Assembly: GCF_001955655.1 (NCBI RefSeq)
Contig: NZ_MSPW01000015.1
Coordinates: 33,037-97,036, forward strand
Direction: 5' to 3'
DNA: 64,000 bases
DNA from: Viridibacillus arenosi
GTDB lineage: Bacteria > Bacillota > Bacilli > Bacillales_A > Planococcaceae
Shown: positions 33,625 to 42,434 of the stretch, one piece after another
Layout: every line of letters begins with the position of its first letter
Position numbering within the stretch: position 1 is the stretch's first letter
Notes under the pieces: model-generated
Databases searched by the model: none
Told to the model about the DNA's origin: nothing
What the model saw: only the letters and a program-made list of their open reading frames with translations
Position numbers and translations under genes: made by a program

Positions 33625-35484
33625 ATGGGATTACTTGAAAAATTGCAAACACAAGTGTTAACAGCTGACGGTGCGATGGGCACTTTATTATATTCTTACG
33701 GAATTGATTATTGTTATGAGGAATTAAACATTACCAAGCCTGAAGTGATTGAAAATATACACCAACAATATATAAAATCAGGCGCTGACATTATTCAGAC
33801 TAATACGTATACAGCGAATGCCATTAAATTAGAACGTTATGGTTTAGAGAGCTCTGTAAAGGAGTTTAATGAATCGGCAATCGCCATTGCAAAACATGCT
33901 GCAGCACCAGGAGGCCAATTTGTCTTAGGGACAATTGGTGGTATTCGCGGTATTCGTAAAAGTGAAGCGACACTAGCTGAAATCATAGCTGCATTAGATG
34001 AGCAAGCGGGGTATCTATTAGCAGGTAATCCGGATGGTTTATTACTAGAGACGTACTATGATTTTGAGGAACTTTCATCTGTAGTGCAACATTTGAGAAA
34101 ATTGACTGATGTACCAATCATCTCGCAAGTATCAATGCATGAACCAGGTATTTTACAAAATGGCTTATTATTAAATGATGCATTGCACCAATTAGAAGCT
34201 TTGGGTGCAGATATTGTTGGAGTAAATTGCCGTTTAGGCCCTCACCATACAATCCAAGCGTTTGAGGATGTAGAATTGCCATCCAAGGCATTCTTATCTG
34301 CATATCCAAATGCTAGTTTGCTAGATGTAGAAGATGGCAAAATTGTTTACGAATCAGAGGCTGATTATTTTGGCCGTGCTGGTGTTTTACTACGTGACCA
34401 AGGTGTTCGATTAATTGGAGGATGTTGTGGTACGACACCGAAGCATATAGAAGCTGTAAAAAAACGTATTGCTGACCTACCACCAATTGAAAATAAAATT
34501 GTAAAGAAGAAAAAAGTAATCGAGATTAAAGAAGCGACTCCTGATCAGCATGAGCCACTTCACGAAAAGGCGAAAAAGGAACGTACAATCATTGTAGAAC
34601 TCGATACACCTCGCCACCTTGATACCACTGCCTTTATAGAGGGGGCGCAAATACTCAATGAAACAGGTGTTGATGCTGTCACTATGGCTGATAATTCATT
34701 GGCATCCCCTCGTATTAGTAACATGGCAATGGGCTCAATTTTGAAAATGCAAAATAATATTCGTTCCCTTGCTCATATTACTTGTCGTGATCGCAATCTC
34801 ATCGGCTTACAATCGCATTTAATGGGTCTTGATGCATTAGGTATTAATGAGATTTTAGCAGTTACTGGAGACCCTACAAAAGTAGGTGATTTCCCAGGTG
34901 CAACTAGTGTTTATGATGTCTCAAGCCTAGAGTTACTTCAATTAATTAAACAGTTGAATGAAGGGATATCATTCTCAGGTAAACCTCTTCGTAAAAAGGC
35001 TAATTTCTCTATTGCAGCTGCATTTAATCCTAATGTACGAGTGCTTGATAGAGCCGTAAAAAGATTAGAAAAGAAAATTGAGTGTGGAGCAGATTATTTC
35101 ATCACACAGCCTGTATATACGAAGGAAAAAATAATAGAGATATATGAAGCTACTAAACATTTAGAAACCCCTATTTTCATAGGAATCATGCCACTAACAG
35201 GTATCCGAAATTCAGAGTTTTTACATCATGAAGTACCAGGGATTAAGCTCTCTGATGAAGTACTTGAAAGAATGCGCGCAACGGGTAATGATAAAAATCT
35301 TGCAACTGCAGAAGGTATAGCGATTGCTAAGGAATTAATCGATACAGCCGCAGAGTTATTTAATGGTATTTATATCATTACGCCATTTACACGTTACGAT
35401 ATGTCAGTAGAATTGATTCATTATATTCAAGAGCTAGATCAACAGAAAGTAGGAGATCACAACTATGTTAAAACAACCAATTAA
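33625..35484 (+). CDS. yitJ: Bifunctional homocysteine S-methyltransferase / methylenetetrahydrofolate reductase
   Basis: This 619-residue fusion has an N-terminal homocysteine methyltransferase barrel (about 1-290; start ADGAMGTLLYSYG and zinc-binding Cys pair in GGCCGTTP) and a C-terminal MTHFR domain (about 315-605; AVTGDPTKVGDFPGA, FITQPVYTKE). It supplies 5-methyl-THF for MetH and/or methylates homocysteine. The length and domain order match Bacillus YitJ. It is first in an operon controlled by the SAM riboswitch and overlaps metH by 20 nt. Confidence 0.93.
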   Translation: MGLLEKLQTQVLTADGAMGTLLYSYGIDYCYEELNITKPEVIENIHQQYIKSGADIIQTNTYTANAIKLERYGLESSVKEFNESAIAIAKHAAAPGGQFVLGTIGGIRGIRKSEATLAEIIAALDEQAGYLLAGNPDGLLLETYYDFEELSSVVQHLRKLTDVPIISQVSMHEPGILQNGLLLNDALHQLEALGADIVGVNCRLGPHHTIQAFEDVELPSKAFLSAYPNASLLDVEDGKIVYESEADYFGRAGVLLRDQGVRLIGGCCGTTPKHIEAVKKRIADLPPIENKIVKKKKVIEIKEATPDQHEPLHEKAKKERTIIVELDTPRHLDTTAFIEGAQILNETGVDAVTMADNSLASPRISNMAMGSILKMQNNIRSLAHITCRDRNLIGLQSHLMGLDALGINEILAVTGDPTKVGDFPGATSVYDVSSLELLQLIKQLNEGISFSGKPLRKKANFSIAAAFNPNVRVLDRAVKRLEKKIECGADYFITQPVYTKEKIIEIYEATKHLETPIFIGIMPLTGIRNSEFLHHEVPGIKLSDEVLERMRATGNDKNLATAEGIAIAKELIDTAAELFNGIYIITPFTRYDMSVELIHYIQELDQQKVGDHNYVKTTN

Positions 35485-38400
35485 AGAACGACTCCAACAA
35501 CATATTCTTATATTAGACGGTGCAATGGGGACTATGCTCCAAAATGCTAATTTAACTCCCGAGGATTTTGGTGGAGATGAATATGATGGCTGTAATGAAT
35601 ATTTGAATATCACACGACCTGACGTGATCGAAAATGTACACCGTGCTTATTTAGAGGCGGGTTCAGATATTATTAGTACGAATACATTTGGTGGGACTCC
35701 TGTTGTATTAAATGAATATGCATTGGGTGATCAAGCGCATGAAATTAACTTATTAGCAGTGCAAATCGCTAAAAAAGTAGCGGATGAATTGTCAACACCT
35801 GAATGGCCACGATATGTTGCTGGTGCAATGGGACCAACGACTAAAACCTTATCAGTAACTGGTGGTATTACATTTGATGAGCTATTGTATGACTTTTACG
35901 TGCAAGCTAAGGCATTAATTAACGGTGGAGCGGATTTGTTATTACTTGAAACAAGTCAAGATATGCTGAATGTTAAGGCTGGCACTTTAGGTATTAAACA
36001 AGCGTTTGAAGAGCTTGATAAAGAACTGCCTGTGATGATCTCGGGAACAATTGAACCTATGGGAACTACTCTGGCAGGGCAAAGTATTGAAGCCTTTTAT
36101 ATTTCAATTGAACATATTAAACCGCTATCAGTCGGGTTAAACTGTGCTACTGGACCTGAATTTATGACAGATCATTTACGCACGCTTTCAGAATTAGCAA
36201 CAAGCTATGTTAGTTGTTATCCGAATGCAGGTTTACCAGATGAAGAAGGGCATTATCATGAGACTCCGGAATCATTGTCTAAAAAGCTTGAAGGTTTTGC
36301 AGATAAAGGCTGGTTGAATATTGTTGGGGGTTGTTGTGGTACCACGCCTGAGCATATTAAATCAATCCGTAAAGTAGTAGAGCATAAGCAGCCTCGTCAA
36401 ATGCCTGAAACAGCGCATGGTCATGTCGTAGCAGGAATTGAACCGCTTATATATGATGATTCAATGCGCCCGTTATTTGTAGGTGAACGTACAAATGTTA
36501 TTGGTTCACGAAAATTTAAGCGTTTAATTATAGAAGGTAAATTTGAAGAAGCTGCAGAAATTGCTCGTGCACAGGTGAAAAACGGTGCGCACGTTATGGA
36601 TATTTGCTTAGCAAACCCTGACCGGGATGAACTTGAAGATATGAAAAACTTCATGACTGAAGTGGTAAAGAAAGTTAAAGTTCCCCTTGTAATCGATTCA
36701 ACGGATGAAAAGGTAATCGAAGAAGCACTGAAATATTCCCAAGGGAAAGCAATCATTAACTCTATTAATTTAGAGGACGGAGAAGAACGTTATGATGCTG
36801 TTTTACCAATAGTGAAAAAATACGGTGCTTCTATCGTTATCGGAACAATTGATGAAAAAGGAATGGCTGTTGACCGCCATAGTAAATTGAAAGTTGCTGA
36901 ACGTTCTTATGACCTGCTAGTGAATAAATGGGGAATCGCACCGGAAGATATTATTTTCGATCCTCTTGTATTCCCAGTTGGTACGGGAGATGAACAATAT
37001 ATAGGAGCGGCTGAAGAAACGATTGAAGGTATTCGCTTAATCAAAGAAAAAATGCCTCGAGTATTAACTATTTTAGGTGTTAGTAATGTATCGTTTGGTT
37101 TACCTCCAGTTGGACGTGAAGTATTAAACGCTGTGTATTTATACCACTGTACACAAGCCGGGCTAGATTACGCTATTGTAAATACAGAGAAATTAGAGCG
37201 CTATGCTTCAATTCCAGAAGCTGAGATTAACTTAGCAAATGATTTAATCTATAAAACAAACGACAAGACACTTGCTGATTTCACAGATTTCTATCGTGAC
37301 AAAAAGAAAGAAAAGACTGAAGATGATATTCCAAAAACAGTACCAGAGCGACTAGCATATTACATTATTGAAGGTACAAAAGAAGGGCTAATCCCTGACT
37401 TAGAAGCTGCAATGAATATGTACGATTCACCGTTAGAGATTATTAATGGACCTTTGATGACAGGGATGGCTGAAGTTGGACGTTTGTTCAATGACAACCA
37501 ATTAATCGTAGCCGAAGTACTACAAAGTGCGGGAGTTATGAAAGCATCAGTATCATTCCTAGAACAGTTCATGGAAAAAAATGAAAATGATACTGGTAAA
37601 GGAAAAGTAATATTAGCAACAGTTAAAGGGGATGTACATGATATCGGAAAAAACCTTGTTGATATTATTTTAAGTAATAATGGTTATAAGGTAATTGATG
37701 TTGGTATTAAAGTTACACCCCAAGCACTAATTGAAGTTATTAAAAAGGAACATCCAGATATCGTTGGATTATCAGGATTACTCGTAAAATCAGCACAGCA
37801 AATGGTCATTACTGCGCAAGATTTCAAGGATGCAGGCATCATTACTCCAATGCTCGTAGGTGGAGCGGCATTATCAAGACGCTTTACAGAAACGAAAATT
37901 GCAGCAGAGTACGATGGTCCAGTTATGTATGCAAAAGACGCGATGCATGGGCTTGAGTTAGCTAACAGACTGCAAAGTGATGATAAAGGTGAATTGCTAA
38001 ATGAGTTAGAAGACGCAATTGAAAAACGTGCAGCATCGGAAGAAAAGCGTGCTGCAAGACCAGCTGTTGCTGTAGCAGAAAAACCAGTTAAAACAGTACG
38101 TTCAGATGCACCGATTTTTGTACCGACTGATTTACGACGTCATGTTTTAAAAGACTATTCAGTATCTCATTTGTATCCATATGTGAATATGCGAACATTA
38201 ATTGGCCATCATTTAGGTTTAAGAGGATATAGTGATGAAATGCTTGAAAAAGGTGACTCTCGAGCAGTTGAGTTATACGAATTAGTAACAGAATTCTTGG
38301 AATCAGGTATGTTAAATCCATCAGGCATGTATCAATTCTTCCCTGCACAAGCAGACGGAAATGATGTTGTTATTTATGATCCAGAAGATAGTAAGACCGT

Positions 38401-38899
38401 TATTGAGCGCTTTACTTTTCCACGACAAAATAAGATGCCGTACTTATGTTTAGCTGATTTCTTGAAAACAGTTGATAGTGGAGAAATGGATTATGTTGCT
38501 TTTATGCAAGTAACTGCTGGGCACGGTGTACGTGAGGCTGCAGCACGTTTGAAAGAGCAAGGGAAATTCCTTGAAAGTCATGCATTCCAAGCAACAGCTC
38601 TTGAATTAGCAGAAGGTTTTGCAGAACGCATCCATCAAGAAATTCGAGACCAATGGGGATTCCCAGATACCACCGATTTCACTATGCGTGATCGTTTTGC
38701 GGCAAAATATCAAGGGCAACGTTTTTCATTTGGCTATCCTGCATGTCCAAATTTAGAAGATCAATCGAAACTCTTTGGTTTGATTAAACCAGAAGATATA
38801 GGTGTACATCTTACAGAGGAATTTATGATGTCGCCAGAAGCATCCGTATCAGCAATTGTTTTTGCACATCCTGATGCAAGATATTTCAATGTAGAATAA
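35465..38899 (+). CDS. metH: Cobalamin-dependent methionine synthase
   Basis: This 1144-residue enzyme has the four MetH modules: homocysteine-binding barrel (about 1-310, GGCCGTTP zinc motif), methyl-THF-binding pterin domain (about 335-600), B12 domain (about 640-860, with the cobalt-binding His in DVHDIGKN) and SAM-dependent reactivation domain (about 900-1144, RPAACYPACPN-like segment GYPACPNLED). It is slightly shorter than the E. coli enzyme. It transfers methyl groups to homocysteine to give methionine. The start overlaps the end of yitJ, with TAGGAG upstream. A cobalamin-dependent enzyme implies B12 uptake or synthesis elsewhere. Confidence 0.95.
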   Translation: MLKQPIKERLQQHILILDGAMGTMLQNANLTPEDFGGDEYDGCNEYLNITRPDVIENVHRAYLEAGSDIISTNTFGGTPVVLNEYALGDQAHEINLLAVQIAKKVADELSTPEWPRYVAGAMGPTTKTLSVTGGITFDELLYDFYVQAKALINGGADLLLLETSQDMLNVKAGTLGIKQAFEELDKELPVMISGTIEPMGTTLAGQSIEAFYISIEHIKPLSVGLNCATGPEFMTDHLRTLSELATSYVSCYPNAGLPDEEGHYHETPESLSKKLEGFADKGWLNIVGGCCGTTPEHIKSIRKVVEHKQPRQMPETAHGHVVAGIEPLIYDDSMRPLFVGERTNVIGSRKFKRLIIEGKFEEAAEIARAQVKNGAHVMDICLANPDRDELEDMKNFMTEVVKKVKVPLVIDSTDEKVIEEALKYSQGKAIINSINLEDGEERYDAVLPIVKKYGASIVIGTIDEKGMAVDRHSKLKVAERSYDLLVNKWGIAPEDIIFDPLVFPVGTGDEQYIGAAEETIEGIRLIKEKMPRVLTILGVSNVSFGLPPVGREVLNAVYLYHCTQAGLDYAIVNTEKLERYASIPEAEINLANDLIYKTNDKTLADFTDFYRDKKKEKTEDDIPKTVPERLAYYIIEGTKEGLIPDLEAAMNMYDSPLEIINGPLMTGMAEVGRLFNDNQLIVAEVLQSAGVMKASVSFLEQFMEKNENDTGKGKVILATVKGDVHDIGKNLVDIILSNNGYKVIDVGIKVTPQALIEVIKKEHPDIVGLSGLLVKSAQQMVITAQDFKDAGIITPMLVGGAALSRRFTETKIAAEYDGPVMYAKDAMHGLELANRLQSDDKGELLNELEDAIEKRAASEEKRAARPAVAVAEKPVKTVRSDAPIFVPTDLRRHVLKDYSVSHLYPYVNMRTLIGHHLGLRGYSDEMLEKGDSRAVELYELVTEFLESGMLNPSGMYQFFPAQADGNDVVIYDPEDSKTVIERFTFPRQNKMPYLCLADFLKTVDSGEMDYVAFMQVTAGHGVREAAARLKEQGKFLESHAFQATALELAEGFAERIHQEIRDQWGFPDTTDFTMRDRFAAKYQGQRFSFGYPACPNLEDQSKLFGLIKPEDIGVHLTEEFMMSPEASVSAIVFAHPDARYFNVE

Positions 38900-38936
38900 G
38901 AAAAAGCGAGATGGTTTTAAGCCATCTCGCTTTTTG
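38900..38936 (+). terminator. Terminator after metH
   Basis: AAAAAGCGAGATGG pairs exactly with CCATCTCGCTTTTT around a 7-nt loop. Confidence 0.9.
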
Positions 38937-39076
38937 CATTTATTTTAAACAGATTGTAGATCTAATTTCGAGTAAGAAAACAAAATCCATCCTTATCATT
39001 TAATGATAAATATTAAACAAAGTAAGCAGTATCAAGTGTATTTTTAATTTTATTACCAAGTATTAAGACTTGCTAT

Positions 39077-39105
39077 ATGACAGATGTCATATGTTAATCA
39101 TGACA
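39077..39105. promoter_or_regulatory. Candidate DesR operator in front of des
   Basis: An inverted pair ATGACA-GA-TGTCAT (39077-39090) is followed by a third half-site ATGACA (39100-39105). It lies about 75-100 bp before the des start codon. Phosphorylated DesR activates des in Bacillus by binding tandem sites upstream of the promoter, so this cluster is a good candidate; I cannot fix the -10. Confidence 0.5.
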
Positions 39106-39179
39106 ACTATATCTACTATCATGTAACTATAAGTTTTAAGATGAGAATATATAAAGCGAAGAAAAGTGAGGGACATCAC

Positions 39180-40232
39180 ATGAATAATATAGAAAAGACG
39201 AAGCAATTACGTAAGGACGTCGCACCGTTCGCTAAGTCTCATTTGAATAAAAGTATTATGCAAATGGTTAACACTTTGCTGCCACTAATAATCTTATGGA
39301 CAGCAGCGTATCTATTAGTTCCAGTATCTGTTTGGGCATCGGTTGGTTTAAGTATTATCGCAGCAGGTTTTGTAGTTCGTACATTTATTATATTCCATGA
39401 TTGTACTCACGGGTCATTTTTTAAAAATAAAAAAGCAACAGATATTGTTGGTACATTAACAGGAGTATTAACATTATTTTCTTATGAAAAATGGAAACGT
39501 GAACACGCGATTCACCATGCAACAAGCTCAAATTTAGATAAACGTGGTGTTGGTGACATTTGGGTGATGACAATTGAAGAGTACGTTGCAGCATCAAAAA
39601 TGGAGCGATTCAAATATCGCGCTTACCGTAACCCGCTTGTAATGTTCGGATTTGGACCACTTTATTTAGTATTAATTTCAAGTCGTTTTAATCGTAAAGA
39701 TGCAAAACGAAAAGAGCGTATGAATACGTATCTTTCAAATATTATTATCTTAGCACTAGCAACTACGATTGTGATGACTGCTGGATGGACTGCATTTTTA
39801 ATCGTACATGGTACGACGATGTTTGTAGCTGGTTCATTAGGGATTTGGTTATTCTACATTCAACATACATTTGAAGATTCATATTTTGAAGAAGAATCTG
39901 AGTGGGATTATGTAAAAGCGGCGATTGAAGGAAGTTCATATTATAAATTGCCACTAGTTTTACAATGGGTAACAGGTAATATTGGTTTCCATCATGTGCA
40001 TCATTTATCACCACGTGTACCGAATTACTTATTAGAAGAAGCACATGAAAAAGTACCACCACTTCAAAAAGCGACAACAGTAACTATCAAAACAAGTTTA
40101 GAATCATTACGTTATAAATTATATGATCCATCACAAAAAGCCTTTGTGACTTTCAAATCTGTACAAAGATTAGTAGATGAACATGATCGCTTGTCAAAAA
40201 ATCAAAATGTACCTATGAAAAAAGCAAGCTAA
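39180..40232 (+). CDS. des: Membrane fatty-acid desaturase
   Basis: This 350-residue integral membrane enzyme carries the three di-iron histidine boxes: HDCTH (73-77), HAIHH (109-113) and HHVHH in GFHHVHHLS. It would introduce cis double bonds into acyl chains of membrane lipids, restoring fluidity in the cold. It is followed directly by desK and desR, the thermosensing pair that controls it in Bacillus. I chose ATG 39180, with GTGAGGGA just upstream; the longer frame from 39084 would run through the operator and has no ribosome binding site. Confidence 0.92.
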   Translation: MNNIEKTKQLRKDVAPFAKSHLNKSIMQMVNTLLPLIILWTAAYLLVPVSVWASVGLSIIAAGFVVRTFIIFHDCTHGSFFKNKKATDIVGTLTGVLTLFSYEKWKREHAIHHATSSNLDKRGVGDIWVMTIEEYVAASKMERFKYRAYRNPLVMFGFGPLYLVLISSRFNRKDAKRKERMNTYLSNIIILALATTIVMTAGWTAFLIVHGTTMFVAGSLGIWLFYIQHTFEDSYFEEESEWDYVKAAIEGSSYYKLPLVLQWVTGNIGFHHVHHLSPRVPNYLLEEAHEKVPPLQKATTVTIKTSLESLRYKLYDPSQKAFVTFKSVQRLVDEHDRLSKNQNVPMKKAS

Positions 40233-40238
40233 GTAAGA

Positions 40239-40276
40239 AAGACGGTCATTTCTTTAAACAGAGATGGCTGTTTTTG
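40239..40276 (+). terminator. Terminator after des
   Basis: An imperfect stem, GACGGTCATTTCT with AGAGATGGCTGTTTTTG, ends in a T-run and separates des from desKR. Confidence 0.6.
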
Positions 40277-40289
40277 TTTGTATGACATT

Positions 40290-40298
40290 TGATATAAT
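40290..40298 (+). promoter_or_regulatory. Extended -10 promoter of desKR
   Basis: TG-A-TATAAT (40290-40298) lies about 30 bp before desK. No good -35 is visible, which is usual for extended -10 promoters. It indicates that desKR is transcribed separately from des. Confidence 0.5.
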
Positions 40299-40330
40299 AG
40301 GGGCAATTAGATGGGGCGGTGAATGAATTT

Positions 40331-41470
40331 ATGCTGAGCTGGTTTAGTATTTTCCCGAAGAGTCCTTGGCTAAGTATCTATGCTTGGGTTATTTTCTGTT
40401 TACTACCGTTCTTTTTCATATTTAGGTCATCTTCATTTTTAGAAATAGCGATAGGAATTTCAATTTTACTTTTATATTTTGTTTCGTATCGTTTTTCACA
40501 TAGATCACACAATGGACTAGTGTATATGTGGGTATCCTTTGAAATGTTAATTAATGTTGCGATGACATTACTTTTTGGTTATGTTTATCTATCATTATTT
40601 ACGGCGTTTTTTATCGGGAATATTCGTAATACTGTAGGATTTTACATTATGTATGGCTTACATATCGCTTTTACAATTGGCGCGATAGTAGCAGGGTTTT
40701 TCATTGAAATTGATTTATTTCTTCCTCAAATACACTTTATCATTATTTCGGTTATTGGAACGGTCTTATTACCGTTTAATTTATATAACTGGAATAGGCG
40801 TGAAAAGCTTGAAGGGCAACTAGAGTCGGCAAAAGAACGTATTTCTGAGCTTAGTATCTATGAAGAGCGCCAGCGTATCGCACGCGATTTGCATGATACC
40901 CTCGGGCAAAAGCTTTCCATGATTGGCTTGAAAAGTGATTTAGCTGCACGTTTAGTGGAAAAGGATCCACAGGCAGCAGTAATGGAATTAAAAGATATTC
41001 GCCAAACAGCAAGCATTGCGTTGAAGGAAGTGCGCGAACTTGTCGCAGATATGCGTACAGTGAAGTTACGTGATGAACTTGTCCGTATTCAGCAAATTTT
41101 AGATGCAGCTGAAATGGAATTGACGATTGTAGGAGACCCTAATTTTGATAAGGTTCCAACGATTGTAGAGAATGTTCTAAGCATGTGTTTAAAGGAAGCA
41201 GTTAATAATATAGTAAAACATAGCGATGGATCGAAATGTGAAATTACATTCGTCCAAAATAATAATGAATTGCAGATTATCATTGCTGATAATGGCGTTG
41301 GCCTATCAGCAAGAAAAGAAAAATCAGAAGGTAATGGCTTAAATGGCATGCGAGAACGGTTAGAGTTCGTCAACGGAAATCTGGAAATTACTGAACAAAA
41401 TGGCACAGTGCTTAATATTACTGTACCTGTCGTCATCACACATCAAAAGGGAAGTGACCAACATGATTAA
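40331..41470 (+). CDS. desK: Membrane thermosensor histidine kinase DesK
   Basis: This is a kinase of about 379 residues with several membrane helices (about 10-150), a coiled-coil signalling segment, a HisKA_3 phosphorylation domain (EERQRIARDLHDTLGQKLSM, phospho-acceptor His) and an ATPase domain with the N-box in EAVNNIVKHSD and G-box in DNGVGL and GNGLNGMRER. Its place next to des and desR identifies it as DesK, which phosphorylates DesR when the membrane stiffens. I favour ATG 40331, about nine bases after GGGCGGTGA; GTG 40319 overlaps that site. It overlaps desR by 8 nt. Confidence 0.88.
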   Translation: MLSWFSIFPKSPWLSIYAWVIFCLLPFFFIFRSSSFLEIAIGISILLLYFVSYRFSHRSHNGLVYMWVSFEMLINVAMTLLFGYVYLSLFTAFFIGNIRNTVGFYIMYGLHIAFTIGAIVAGFFIEIDLFLPQIHFIIISVIGTVLLPFNLYNWNRREKLEGQLESAKERISELSIYEERQRIARDLHDTLGQKLSMIGLKSDLAARLVEKDPQAAVMELKDIRQTASIALKEVRELVADMRTVKLRDELVRIQQILDAAEMELTIVGDPNFDKVPTIVENVLSMCLKEAVNNIVKHSDGSKCEITFVQNNNELQIIIADNGVGLSARKEKSEGNGLNGMRERLEFVNGNLEITEQNGTVLNITVPVVITHQKGSDQHD

Positions 41471-42068
41471 AATCGTCATAGCTGAAGACCAAGGTATGCT
41501 TCTAGGTGCTATGAAATCTTTACTCAATATGGAAGATGATATGGAAGTAGTCGGCATTGGCAAAAATGGTGCTGAAGCTGTCACGCTTGTCGAGGAGCAT
41601 AATCCTGATATTTGTATTATGGATATTGAAATGCCCTTAAAAACTGGATTAGATGCTGCTGAAGAATTACAAGATCATCCTTGTAAGATTATCATTTTAA
41701 CTACTTTTGCGCGTCCAGGTTATTTCGAACGCGCTCGTAAAGCGGGTGTGCGTGGTTATTTATTAAAAGACAGCCCCATCGAAGAACTTGTAAATTCTAT
41801 CCGTGTAATTATGGAAGGCAGACGGCTATATGCACCTGAATTAATCGATATTGTCTATGAAGAGACGATTGAAAATCCGCTCACAGAACGTGAAAGTGAA
41901 GTACTTGAGCTAGTAGCGGAGGGTAAAACGACGAAGGAAATAGCGGGGGAGCTTTTTCTTTCGCCCGGTACCGTGCGAAACTATATTTCAACCATCTTAG
42001 ACAAACTAGAAGTAAGCAATCGAATTGAAGCTATTGCTCGTTTTAAGGAAAAAGGATGGAACAAATAG
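41463..42068 (+). CDS. desR: Response regulator DesR (NarL/LuxR type)
   Basis: This 201-residue regulator has a receiver domain with Asp8-Asp9 region AEDQ, phospho-acceptor Asp54 in CIMDIEMP and Lys in LLKDSP, and a LuxR-type helix-turn-helix (LTERESEVLELVAEGKTTKE...SPGTVRNYIS). It is paired with DesK by position and would activate des on cold shock. The start at 41463 lies inside the end of desK, with GGGAAGTGA upstream, so the two are translated together. Confidence 0.9.
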   Translation: MIKIVIAEDQGMLLGAMKSLLNMEDDMEVVGIGKNGAEAVTLVEEHNPDICIMDIEMPLKTGLDAAEELQDHPCKIIILTTFARPGYFERARKAGVRGYLLKDSPIEELVNSIRVIMEGRRLYAPELIDIVYEETIENPLTERESEVLELVAEGKTTKEIAGELFLSPGTVRNYISTILDKLEVSNRIEAIARFKEKGWNK

Positions 42069-42123
42069 AGCGAAAGAGTTGGCTAAGCGAGTTTTATATA
42101 AATCCATATTGTTAATTAATCAG

Positions 42124-42148
42124 CATCTCCTTGTGAGGTGTTTTTTTG
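42124..42148 (+). terminator. Terminator after desR
   Basis: CATCTC...GAGGTG forms a short stem with one G-U pair, followed by TTTTTTT. Confidence 0.65.
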
Positions 42149-42180
42149 TTGGGAAAATTGCTAATCGAGGAGATTTGGAT

Positions 42181-42357
42181 GAGTTGAACGGAGGAGCGAG
42201 TTGGTTAAATGGAGCCGGAGTGAGTTAAAAAGGCGAGTAGGTTAAAAGAGAGCCGGAGTGAGTCAAAAGATAGCGAGAAGGATAAAAGCAAGCCCGAGCG
42301 AATTAAATAGAAGCCTGAGTAAGTTAAATCAAAATCCAAGTACATCAAATGAAACCC
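42181..42357. repeat. Degenerate tandem repeat, about nine units of 17-21 bp
   Basis: Units start at 42181, 42198, 42218, 42235, 42256, 42275, 42296, 42317 and 42338. The consensus is about GAGTNAGTTAAAANNAGCC. GAG and the TTAAA core persist in most units; the last two have drifted (GAGTAAGTTAAATC, AAGTACATCAAATG). Units alternate between about 17-20 and 21 bp. There are no unique spacers, so it is not CRISPR. Its role is unknown. It fills the gap between desR and the catalase gene. Confidence 0.75.
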
Positions 42358-42434
42358 AAGAATCTCTCACAAATGTTTAATTCAATAAAATACAGGACAA
42401 GATGAATTGTGAAGACATTCAAGGAGGCAATTTT

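Noticed and set aside
39084..39179. Longer desaturase start at 39084
   Set aside because: The extension would cross the putative DesR operator and has no ribosome binding site; ATG 39180 has GTGAGGGA.
42025..42228. 67-codon frame overlapping the end of desR
   Set aside because: It runs from inside desR through a terminator into the tandem repeat; no ribosome binding site and no protein-like composition.
42181..42357. Tandem repeat as a CRISPR array
   Set aside because: Units are contiguous, 17-21 bp and degenerate, with no unique spacers and no cas genes nearby.
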